This document shows positions 46,627 through 55,009 of a stretch of 64,000 nucleotides of DNA, in pieces. Source of the DNA: Perlabentimonas gracilis (lineage in GTDB: Bacteria > Bacteroidota > Bacteroidia > Bacteroidales > Tenuifilaceae); contig NZ_JAANIG010000015.1 of the NCBI RefSeq assembly GCF_011174675.1, forward strand, positions 1 to 64,000, written 5' to 3'. Each line of letters starts with the position of its first letter. Position 1 is the first letter of the stretch. The notes beneath the pieces were generated by a model. That model did no database searches. It was given only the letters and a program-made list of their open reading frames with translations, and was not told where the DNA came from. Position numbers and translations under genes: made by a program.

Positions 46627-47658
46627 TTATGATGTTTTAGTTGATGAATCTCTGATAATTAGCTCTACTGGTAGTTTTACCGAGCGTTCTTCTATTGTAA
46701 TCTCTTCATTATTAATTTGCCGAAGCAGGAGATCGAATGCCTTTTCCCCAATTTGCTCAATGGGTTGCGATATGGCGCTAACCGAGGGCTGCGTAAAGCT
46801 AAAGTATAGCATATCGTCGAAACCAATTAGAGCGATATCATCAGGGATACTCAGTGAAAGTTTTCGTAATGCCAACAGGCAGTGCGATGTGAGATTGTTG
46901 TTTAGAGCAAATATGGCTTCGGGCAGATTTTTGGTTTCCTTTAGCATTTGTAATCTCTCTTCCACTGCACTTTCCATATTTTTAAATGGGATATGGATAT
47001 TCCACTCGGCAGGAACTGCAATATTAGATTTTGCTAGAGTTGATACGAACGCTTGGGTCCGCTCCCTAATGGTTGATATGTATTCGGGTGTGATGGATAG
47101 AATGGCCACATTTTTTATCCCCTGTGACACAAGATGATTTGCAGCCAGTTTTGATCCCTGGTAGTTATCAGCATAAACTTGCGCTGAATTGATTCCATTG
47201 AATGTTCTGTCGATAAGAACGTGGGGCACATCGTTCAACAATCTGCTTAAATCCTCATACTTCTCCTGCGATGATGAGATGATAAGCCCATCAACCTTGC
47301 GTTCACGAAGCATCTTAACTTGTTGCAATTCCTTCTCCACATTCTCATCGGTGCTGCAGATTATTACTGTATACCCATGTTCCCACGCATAATCCTCTAC
47401 TCTTCGGGCAATGCGCGAGTAGAATCGGTTGGAGATATCGGAAACGATTAGCCCAATGGTGTTGGTTTTTCCGGTTCTAAAGCCACGAGCCAAAACATTT
47501 GGACGGTAGTTTAGCTCATCGATCTTTTCCAGCACCCGTTTCTGGGTCTCTTTACTTATGCCGTGCTCGTTGCCTTTACCATTTATAACCAGCGACACAA
47601 GGGTTTTGGAAACTCCTAGGGCATTGGCAATATCAGCTAAAGATATCTTTTTGCTCAT
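46627..47658 (-). CDS. LacI-family transcriptional regulator of the mannoside operon
   Basis: 343 residues. The N-terminal HTH and hinge are SLADIANALGVSKTLVSLVING, with IDELNYRPNVLARGFRTGKT at the hinge. A periplasmic-binding-protein-like effector domain follows. It is the first gene of the operon, 4 bases before the MFS gene, so it is autoregulated with it. A LacI-type palindrome, CTAAAACGATTTAG, sits at 47694-47707 just upstream of the -7 box. A similar palindrome stands before the GH20 gene. The effector is probably mannose or its phosphate. Confidence 0.93.
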   Translation of the reverse strand: MSKKISLADIANALGVSKTLVSLVINGKGNEHGISKETQKRVLEKIDELNYRPNVLARGFRTGKTNTIGLIVSDISNRFYSRIARRVEDYAWEHGYTVIICSTDENVEKELQQVKMLRERKVDGLIISSSQEKYEDLSRLLNDVPHVLIDRTFNGINSAQVYADNYQGSKLAANHLVSQGIKNVAILSITPEYISTIRERTQAFVSTLAKSNIAVPAEWNIHIPFKNMESAVEERLQMLKETKNLPEAIFALNNNLTSHCLLALRKLSLSIPDDIALIGFDDMLYFSFTQPSVSAISQPIEQIGEKAFDLLLRQINNEEITIEERSVKLPVELIIRDSSTKTS

Positions 47659-47675
47659 AGGTTAGGTTGTTAACG

Positions 47676-47683
47676 CAAATATA
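47676..47683 (-). promoter_or_regulatory. -7 box of the lacI-led operon
   Basis: On the minus strand the sequence is TATATTTG, a perfect TAnnTTTG match, 18 bases upstream of the lacI start codon. No TTG is found 19-21 bases upstream; the candidate operator occupies that place. Confidence 0.65.
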
Positions 47684-47693
47684 GCCTAAAATA

Positions 47694-47707
47694 CTAAAAC
47701 GATTTAG
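47694..47707. promoter_or_regulatory. Candidate LacI operator upstream of lacI
   Basis: CTAAAACGATTTAG is an inverted repeat (CTAAA and TTTAG arms, central CG), the usual form for LacI-family sites. It begins 11 bases upstream of the -7 box, so bound repressor would block RNA polymerase. The sequence is one base different from the 57497 site over the shared 12 bases. Confidence 0.6.
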
Positions 47708-47781
47708 GTGTTGAGGCAAACTTTTTCTGAAGAATATTTAATAAGGATTATTTTATTAGTCTTACTCAGTTTTAGGTTTTG

Positions 47782-48969
47782 CTAATTGGAATGGTAAGCT
47801 CTTGGGAGAGTAAAGTAAAACTTGCTTCCTTCATTTTCGGTGCTTTCAACCCAAATTGTTCCACCATGTTTTTCAACAAATTCCTTGCAAAGGTACAGTC
47901 CTAGTCCAGTACCGGGTTCGTTTGCTGTTCCTTGGCTTTTTGTTTTTCCTACAATGCTGAAAAGTCCTTGTAAAGTTGTTTCGTCCATACCAATACCAGT
48001 ATCGGAAACAACAACTGTAATATGCTGGTTATCCTGAAATGCATCCAGAGTTACGGTATCGTTACTATTCGAAAATTTAATGGCATTTGTTACAAGGTTT
48101 CTAATTATGGTTAAGAGCATATCGTTATCGGCATTCACCCTGATATCGTGGCTGAGCTTACTCCTAAGGTTAATTTCTTTTATCTGAGCAGCGCCAATCA
48201 TAAATCTCACAATATAATCGAGAATTTCTTTTAAGCTAAGATCCTTAGGTTTAAAGTCAATTTTTTTCGATTGGCAGCGACTCCAGGTAAGTAGATTTTC
48301 AAGTAGTTCGTATGCGCTATTTGCAGTTTGATTCAGGTATTTTGAAAGGTTTAACGCATTTTCAGTGTCATTATTCTCAATTTTTTCAATAATAAGTTCC
48401 GATAAACCAAGAAGTGAGTTAAAAGGATTTCTAAGGTCGTGAGCAATTATGCCAAAGAACTTGTCCTTTGTTTCATTCGCCGATTTAAGCTCGTCGCGCT
48501 GTAATTTAATCTCTTCTTTTTGGGCTTCTAAAGTATTGTTCTGCTCCTTGATGATGGAGATTGAATCTGAGAGTTTTAACATTGAATGCACTCGTGCTTG
48601 TAGCTCAATGCTATCAATTGGCTTCCTTATATAATCAACGGCTCCGCTATCTAAGGCATACTTGAGACTTTCTGAAGTAATCATAATACCCGTGCACATT
48701 ATAATTGGGATATCGCTTGTGCTGCTGTTCTCTTTAAGGAATTTTATGGCTTCAATGCCATCCATTTCAGGCATTTCCCAATCCGTAATTATTAGATCAG
48801 GAACACGCTTTAGCGCCAAATCAATGAGTACTTTCCCATTGGTAGCTCTAATTATTTTATGAGCAATACCCGTATCTCTTAATGCATCGGCAATTATTTG
48901 AACGTTATCGGGGTAATCGTCAGCAACCAGTATTGTATATGTTTTCAATTTCAACATTTTTTTAACCAA
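47782..48969 (-). CDS. REC-histidine kinase hybrid
   Basis: 395 residues (an inner ATG at 48957 is also possible). The N-terminal receiver has its phosphoacceptor at D63 in LIITDWEMPEMDG. A coiled coil follows (LEAQKEEIKLQRDELK), then HisKA with the histidine in FFGIIAHDLRNPFNS and HATPase with TNAIKFS, VSDTGIGMD and GTGLGLYLCKEFVEKHGG. It has no sensor input domain, so it probably receives its signal by phosphotransfer. It overlaps the preceding phosphatase gene by 8 bases when started at 48969. The receiver is very close to that gene's receiver. Confidence 0.92.
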   Translation of the reverse strand: MVKKMLKLKTYTILVADDYPDNVQIIADALRDTGIAHKIIRATNGKVLIDLALKRVPDLIITDWEMPEMDGIEAIKFLKENSSTSDIPIIMCTGIMITSESLKYALDSGAVDYIRKPIDSIELQARVHSMLKLSDSISIIKEQNNTLEAQKEEIKLQRDELKSANETKDKFFGIIAHDLRNPFNSLLGLSELIIEKIENNDTENALNLSKYLNQTANSAYELLENLLTWSRCQSKKIDFKPKDLSLKEILDYIVRFMIGAAQIKEINLRSKLSHDIRVNADNDMLLTIIRNLVTNAIKFSNSNDTVTLDAFQDNQHITVVVSDTGIGMDETTLQGLFSIVGKTKSQGTANEPGTGLGLYLCKEFVEKHGGTIWVESTENEGSKFYFTLPRAYHSN

Positions 48970-50266
48970 TTTTTACTCCAACAACAGTGATGTCATCAAG
49001 CTGTTTATTGCCAGCAAATAGTGCTTCAATTTTCTGCTTCTGGATATGTAATGGAGAATTGATGTTTTCGTTTATTACAGAAAGGAAATTTGATGTTCCT
49101 AGTTTTCGTCCATTCTCATTGATATTGCAAATGGTGCCGTCAGTAAACATATATATTAAGTCATTTTTCTTAAGTGTAATTGTTTCCTCTTGGAAATTTT
49201 CATTCTGGTCGTATATAAACCCACCAATTGACGCTCTGCTTCCTTTAATAACTTGCAATTGTATGGCGGGAGGGGAGTAGAAGTAAAGCGAGTGCTTTGC
49301 CCCGGAAAAGGTTACTAGTGTTGTATTGTTGTTTTTTTCGAAACGGCATATCCCAATATCCATACCCTCATCGTTACCTGAGTCAATCTGGTGTAAGGTT
49401 TTTTTTATCTTGTTCTGCAAAACCTTTAAAATTAATCCGGTTGAGTGTACTCCCATACTAAAAACGATTTCGTTGAGTAACGTATTAGCAATCATACTCA
49501 TAAATGCGCCAGGTACTCCATGCCCAGTACAGTCAACCACTGCCAAAAATTGATATGGAAATAGTTTTTGGGGTAAACTTGATGTGTATTTTTCCCCCTG
49601 TGTTGAGACCAAGGGAGCAGAAAGATCGGCGTACCAATAGAAATCGCCCGAAACTACATCTTTAGGTTTGTAAATTATGAAATTTTCACCAAGACAATCA
49701 ATTGTAGATTTTGGGGGAAGTATAGCTCTTTGGATATTTTGGGCATACTGAATACTAGAGCTGATAAGTATGTTCTTTTTCTGAATTTGCGAGTGCTGCT
49801 TTTCAATCTTATCCTTCTGCTCAAGTATTTCTTCTTTCTGGTTCTCTAGGGTTAAGTTCTGTTCCCTAATAATTTTGTAGGAATCACTGAGCCTTAGAGT
49901 TGAGTACACCCTTGACTGCAGTTCTATTGGATCAACGGGTTTCTTTATGAAATCAACAGCGCCACTGTCTAATGCCATTTTCAGATTCTGGGAGGTAGTC
50001 ATAATCCCAGTACACATAATAATTGGAATGTTTTTGGTAGCCTCAACGCTTTTAAGATACTTTATGGCTTCAATACCATCCATTATGGGCATTTCCCAAT
50101 CGGTAATAATTAAATCGGGAATACGTTTCTCGGCTAACTCGCAAAGTATCTTTCCATTTATTGCTTTTATTACCTTGTGCTTTATGCCAGAGCAGCTTAG
50201 TGCTTCGGCAATTATCACCAGGTTCTCGGAATAGTCGTCGGCAATCAGTATTGTATAGGTTTTCAT
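48962..50266 (-). CDS. REC-PP2C (SpoIIE-type) phosphatase
   Basis: About 434 residues from the ATG at 50266; a further ATG at 50305 adds 13 residues with no support. The receiver (YTILIADDYSEN to about 125, phosphoacceptor in LIITDWEMPIMDG) is joined by a coiled coil (KIEKQHSQIQKKNILI) to a SpoIIE-type PP2C domain. That domain has YKPKDVVSGDFYWY, VDCTGHGVPGAFMSMI and KNDLIYMFTDGT. Such proteins dephosphorylate anti-sigma antagonists in partner-switching systems, but no STAS or anti-sigma gene is in the window. It lies between the sensor kinase gene and the REC-kinase gene. Confidence 0.9.
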   Translation of the reverse strand: MKTYTILIADDYSENLVIIAEALSCSGIKHKVIKAINGKILCELAEKRIPDLIITDWEMPIMDGIEAIKYLKSVEATKNIPIIMCTGIMTTSQNLKMALDSGAVDFIKKPVDPIELQSRVYSTLRLSDSYKIIREQNLTLENQKEEILEQKDKIEKQHSQIQKKNILISSSIQYAQNIQRAILPPKSTIDCLGENFIIYKPKDVVSGDFYWYADLSAPLVSTQGEKYTSSLPQKLFPYQFLAVVDCTGHGVPGAFMSMIANTLLNEIVFSMGVHSTGLILKVLQNKIKKTLHQIDSGNDEGMDIGICRFEKNNNTTLVTFSGAKHSLYFYSPPAIQLQVIKGSRASIGGFIYDQNENFQEETITLKKNDLIYMFTDGTICNINENGRKLGTSNFLSVINENINSPLHIQKQKIEALFAGNKQLDDITVVGVKIG

Positions 50267-50423
50267 ATGTTGGTTTTCAAATGAATAAAATACAGATATT
50301 GACAAGATTAAAAATTATATGTCTTGCATAATCTGGATTTTACCTTTGGTAAAATTCTCGCTTTCCCAAAAAAAACTTGGGATGACGAGTAGGGCTTGTT
50401 AACGGCTTTATAGGAGAATCTCA

Positions 50424-53400
50424 TCAGGGTATTTTTAGCAATTCGAGATATTTTAATTGGTTTAGAGTTGTTATACTTTGCTTCATCTCTTTTACCCAAT
50501 TATTAATATTTATCGAATCCGTTGACTCCAGTTCTGATATTATCTCTTCAACATCATCGGTTTCGTATACTGTAAACGAATTTAAACTTTTTATTACGGG
50601 TTGTAAAACTTGAATCTCTTCATCAGTAAACGGTTGGCTTAGTAATGCCGTTTCCTCTGTTTTGACAACTGTTTGCACCTCTTGTTGGGTTATTTGCCCC
50701 ATTTTAAGGGTAAACCAAAACGTAGTTAAGCCATCTGCAGCTGTATCCACATCTATTTTGCCAGAATGAGCTTCAATTGCCATTTTGCAGAAAGCTAAAC
50801 CAAGCCCGGTTGACTTCACAGCACCAGATTTTTTTGCTACAATTTGGCCAAACTTCTGGAATACCAAGTGCTTCTTATCACTGGAAATTCCTTCGCCTTT
50901 ATTGGTAACACTTATTTGAACCGTTTCCAGTGCCGTTACGTTTGATTTTATGGTAATTGATTCGCCAATAGGGGAGTATTTGATTGCATTGGTGAGCAGG
51001 TTTATGAATACCCTTTCCAAGATCTCAGAATCTACCCAAGCTGTGATGTTGGGGTCTATTTCATTTTTAAGTATTATCGCTTTCTGCTCACAAAGGAATT
51101 GAACTTTTTCCGACGCCAGATTCCCTATTGGCTCAAGCCTCTTCTCTTTGAGCTCGAACTTCATACCCACTTCTTCGTACTTATTAACATCCAGAATGTT
51201 GAGCACCATGTTCAGCATTTGATTTGCAGACTGCTTGATTGCCATATCTTTTTTTTCTGGATCGAAAGCGTTGGGTATGTTCAGTATCATATTCAACGGG
51301 TTTTTAAGATCATGAACTATCATTGAGGTCATCCCTTGCTTAAATTCGTCCATCTCCTTGAGCTTAACATTTTGAGATTGAATCTCGTCTCGTTGCTCTT
51401 TAAGGGATTGCTCTGCCGATTTTATCCTGGTGATATCGGAGTCTATGGCAACATATTTCCTCACATTCTCATTGTAATCTACAATTGGGGTTAAGGTTGT
51501 TTGAACCCAACGGGATGTATTGCCCCTCTTTACTTCGTTTTGGTACTGAACCGATGTTTTGGTTTCTTTACAACGCTTTGTTACTTCAGCAATGTTTTTG
51601 TAATTACTTCCTATTATTAGGTTGTCGCCGTGTGATGATTTTAACTCGTTAAATGTTAGGCCATAAATCTTTGTAAACCCTTCGTTTATCCATTCGAAGT
51701 TAAAGTTCTCATCCATAATTATTACAGCGTTATCCGTTTTGCTCGCAACAATGGATAATTTTTCTAGCTCAGCGTTGGTTGCGGCGAGCATCTCGGCCTG
51801 AGCGGTAATCTCCTCCTGTCTAATTTCCAGCTCAGCCTGTTTCTCCTCAAGCTGCGTGTTGACCTCGGAAAGATCACTTGTGCGCTCTTGAACTACCCTT
51901 TCGAGCTTTGTGTTCTCTGCTTTTAAGCGCTTGGTGTTTACCTTAACAATTAGCCAGATCAACGTGACTGCTGCAAGGAGATATAAAAGGTAGGCCCAAA
52001 TGGTTCTGTAAAATGGAGGCTGAATAATTATGCTGAAGGTATCGATGGAGCTTTCCACATCATAAATGTTTCGGGCTTTTACCTTAAAAGCATATTCACC
52101 CTCCCTAAGGTTGGTGTACTCTTTCTCTGTTTGTCTGCTCCACTGACTCCAATCCTGATCGAATCCTTCGAGCTTATAGCTATACAGCGTTCTTTCTTCG
52201 AAATCGAAGAAGGGTGCTGCGTACTCAAACTCTAGCGAGTTGCTCGAATACTTTAGTACGGGGGGGGTGTTGGCTTTGCTGTACTGGCTAAAATCTAACT
52301 TACTACCGTAGTAAATTACACTGTCGTTTTTTGTATAAACTTTCCTTACGTATGTGTTAAATTTCCGTGTGTAGTCCTTGCTATCGTTTGCCATATCATA
52401 CCTATAAAGGCCTTCGCTACCACCTATCCATATAACCCCAGACTCTTCAGGGTAAAAAGCAACTAGTAGCATATGAGGAATTCTTCTAAAGGGAGTGAAG
52501 TTCCATTTGTAATCGCCATCCTTTGTAGGCTCTAAGAAACCTATATCGGCCTTGCTGTTTTCCAGAGGAATAATCCAGATCTTTCCATCGGGCATCTGCT
52601 TAAAATGAAAAACATCAGTAGAGCCGTTGCAAAACTGTTCGCCTAAATCGCAATATGGTTCAAATACATCTAGCGAATTGTTGTGTGTAAATAATCCAGT
52701 GGCAGTTCCCCAAATAATCTTATCCTTAAACTGAAAGGGTAAAATGTTCATTAGCGACTTAAAGCCATCATCTAAGGTATAACGCTTGTGTTTTAGTGGC
52801 TGGGTAATGTTATTCGGATCGGGAGTTACCCTAATTACTCCGTTTCGGAAAGTTCCTAACCATATTTCTCCATCGTCCGACTCAATAATACCCCTAATAT
52901 TTGCGTTTATTCCTTCCCATTCACCTTCTAAAACCCACTGATTTTTTTCATATTTTAGAGATACAAATGTTTCGTTTAGAATGCTATACACTCTTTTTGG
53001 GTTTACTCTTGATTGATGCAATGCACACGCGTGGTTCCCTCTAGCAATTAGCTTTGCGCTACCTCCGTTAATTTCGTATATACCATTTTGCGATCCGAGT
53101 AAAAGACTTTTTGGGTTTTGTGTCGATAAAACCTCCCAGTTTATTCCCGGTTCAATGTTTTTTACAATTTGTAGCTGGTTGTTAGTATCAATATAGTACA
53201 CGTTTTGATGTGTAGTAATATATAAAGTCCCGTTGTACCTTGTTACATACTCAACAATGCCTTCCAGCCCGTTTCCTTCTCCCCAGTATGTTAAATCGGT
53301 GCTTTGTTCTGTTTTTGATATACCTCGCGACAAGCTAATCCATATGTTCTTGTTGCTATCTACACTTAAAAATCTTGCGTAATTATTTTGTAGTAAGGTG

Positions 53401-54302
53401 GTCCTATTGTATTCGTGAATAATTTCCCCATTTGGTTCTATTAACGACACACCCTTCTTCATTGTGCCTGCCGTAAATAGCTTGTCGTTGAATTTTTCAA
53501 TTCTGCTAATGCTATTCTCTTGTAAAAACTTGCTGTTACTTAATGTTATTTTTTGTGGGGTTGTATTTTCTTGTGGTATAAAAGTAAACAAATTTGAATT
53601 TTGAGTAGCAAGTATAAGTGTGTCTTTGTTAAGCGATACCCCAGTGTAAACGGGGTCTTGTTCGTTAAACATTTCTAGTTCATAGGCGGGAACTATTTCG
53701 CCATCAATAATTTTAATTAAGCCCTCGTGTTTTAAATGTATGTAATATACGTCGTTGTGTACAAAACCAGGTGCATACTGCCCGTAGGTTTCGTTTTTTA
53801 ACAACCTTACATATCCTGTGTGTTTATCGTATTGAACAATTGCATTTTGTGCCTGAAAGTAAATGCTCTTAGATGTTGCTTTGATATTCCAAAAACTTCC
53901 TGTGTATACAGAGGTGTCGGTAAGTAGGTGGGTAAGCGTTTTGTAGTATGATTTACCCTGCTTGTCGGATGTGAAATACCCAAACTCAGTACCTCCAGCG
54001 ACGTAAATTCGGTCATTATCGGAGAAATGTATTCCATATGGTGATTCTCCTTTACCTGTTTTGTTTTTTCGCCAGGTTACCCCATCATATTCTATAATTT
54101 GGCTGGCTAGGCCAAAGTACATTATTCCGCTTTTCCCTTGCACAACGGTTAATACTTGTGGTGTGCTACCGTAATCCGTGGGGGAATAGTTTCTTATTAT
54201 TGGTAGCCCTTGTTCCTGCGAGTATAAACTGAATGTATGTATGGTAAGGACAACCAGAATATAAATGTGCTTTAGTATTTTGAAATACATTTTTTTCATC
54301 AT
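50424..54302 (-). CDS. Beta-propeller, Y_Y_Y and PAS sensor histidine kinase
   Basis: About 1292 residues, starting at one of the ATGs at 54302 or 54299; the longer frame (54422) adds a stretch with no leader. After a signal peptide (ending LYSQ) the long extracytoplasmic region is made of two-component-regulator propeller repeats (GVTWRKNKTGKGESPYG, GLFTHNNSLDVFEPY). A Y_Y_Y domain (FEYAAPFFDFEERTLYSYKL) comes next. One membrane helix follows (WAYLLYLLAAVTLIWLIVKV), then a coiled coil, a PAS domain and a kinase core with VHDLKNPLNMILN, LLTNAIKYSP and STGLGLAFCKMAIEAH. It lacks the receiver and AraC domains of typical hybrid sensors in this phylum, so its partner is probably the REC-PP2C and REC-kinase proteins just downstream. 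Confidence 0.9.
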   Translation of the reverse strand: MMKKMYFKILKHIYILVVLTIHTFSLYSQEQGLPIIRNYSPTDYGSTPQVLTVVQGKSGIMYFGLASQIIEYDGVTWRKNKTGKGESPYGIHFSDNDRIYVAGGTEFGYFTSDKQGKSYYKTLTHLLTDTSVYTGSFWNIKATSKSIYFQAQNAIVQYDKHTGYVRLLKNETYGQYAPGFVHNDVYYIHLKHEGLIKIIDGEIVPAYELEMFNEQDPVYTGVSLNKDTLILATQNSNLFTFIPQENTTPQKITLSNSKFLQENSISRIEKFNDKLFTAGTMKKGVSLIEPNGEIIHEYNRTTLLQNNYARFLSVDSNKNIWISLSRGISKTEQSTDLTYWGEGNGLEGIVEYVTRYNGTLYITTHQNVYYIDTNNQLQIVKNIEPGINWEVLSTQNPKSLLLGSQNGIYEINGGSAKLIARGNHACALHQSRVNPKRVYSILNETFVSLKYEKNQWVLEGEWEGINANIRGIIESDDGEIWLGTFRNGVIRVTPDPNNITQPLKHKRYTLDDGFKSLMNILPFQFKDKIIWGTATGLFTHNNSLDVFEPYCDLGEQFCNGSTDVFHFKQMPDGKIWIIPLENSKADIGFLEPTKDGDYKWNFTPFRRIPHMLLVAFYPEESGVIWIGGSEGLYRYDMANDSKDYTRKFNTYVRKVYTKNDSVIYYGSKLDFSQYSKANTPPVLKYSSNSLEFEYAAPFFDFEERTLYSYKLEGFDQDWSQWSRQTEKEYTNLREGEYAFKVKARNIYDVESSIDTFSIIIQPPFYRTIWAYLLYLLAAVTLIWLIVKVNTKRLKAENTKLERVVQERTSDLSEVNTQLEEKQAELEIRQEEITAQAEMLAATNAELEKLSIVASKTDNAVIIMDENFNFEWINEGFTKIYGLTFNELKSSHGDNLIIGSNYKNIAEVTKRCKETKTSVQYQNEVKRGNTSRWVQTTLTPIVDYNENVRKYVAIDSDITRIKSAEQSLKEQRDEIQSQNVKLKEMDEFKQGMTSMIVHDLKNPLNMILNIPNAFDPEKKDMAIKQSANQMLNMVLNILDVNKYEEVGMKFELKEKRLEPIGNLASEKVQFLCEQKAIILKNEIDPNITAWVDSEILERVFINLLTNAIKYSPIGESITIKSNVTALETVQISVTNKGEGISSDKKHLVFQKFGQIVAKKSGAVKSTGLGLAFCKMAIEAHSGKIDVDTAADGLTTFWFTLKMGQITQQEVQTVVKTEETALLSQPFTDEEIQVLQPVIKSLNSFTVYETDDVEEIISELESTDSININNWVKEMKQSITTLNQLKYLELLKIP

Positions 54303-55009
54303 TATTTTGTTTTCGATGAGGTGCGTTTTCAACCGATTCTGTCCTAAAATGCTCGTACAAATTAAGCAACAATTGCAACATCTTCCTTTTTGGTGCTTGT
54401 TTAAATTGTATACCCATTGCAAAAGAGCAATATGTAGATTGTAATCATTGCTTTACGTTGATTGCTCTAGGCACAGTAAGGTGCTTAAGATACAGTTTTT
54501 TTGCTAATTGCAATCAGTTGTTTACAATCGGCTGGTACCCCCCACAAAATACCTTGAAAGGTATACGAAGTACAATAGCAATAGTTGGCACATTGCAGTT
54601 AATGAATGTTTACACCTAATTCACTTGCCTGTATTATAGGGGAGTGAGTGTATATTAATCTATATCCATACGTACTGAATCTTAGGGACAAGCTGTGTGT
54701 TAAGCCAAAGAATTTGTTTCATTTTTCTTTGTCCACTTTTTGTGAAAGGATTTAAAAAAGCCCTGCTTTTATTGCATTCAAAAGGAACCTGGAGTAGATG
54801 GAATGGCCCTAGCTGCACCTAGTTTATATGTGTCAGCATTGTAACAAATAGCAATGCAATATTTCCTTTCGCCATTCTTCACAAGTTAAATATGCTTCGA
54901 GTTGCTATTACATGCAAGAATAGTTAAGACAAGGGTTATTGGAGAAATATTATTTTGTATCGATATTATTTGTGTTTACAACCTGCTATTTTGTTCTTGC
55001 GTTAAAGCC
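54303..55009. other. Long intergenic region between GH20 and the propeller kinase
   Basis: About 700 bases, AT-rich. It should hold the promoter of the kinase gene (minus strand), but I find no TAnnTTTG box with a suitable TTG. No terminator is obvious for GH20. No RNA gene or repeat was recognised. The codons at 54303-54422 belong to the unlikely N-terminal extension of the kinase frame. Confidence 0.4.

Noticed and set aside
50357-50389. An inverted repeat (CTCG...TCCCAA, TTGGGA...CGAG) after the propeller kinase gene as a terminator
   Set aside because: The T-run is in the loop and not behind the stem, so it is not a standard terminator.
50308-50499. A 63-codon open frame after the propeller kinase gene
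   Set aside because: Most of it overlaps the kinase C-terminus in another frame, and it has no supporting motif.
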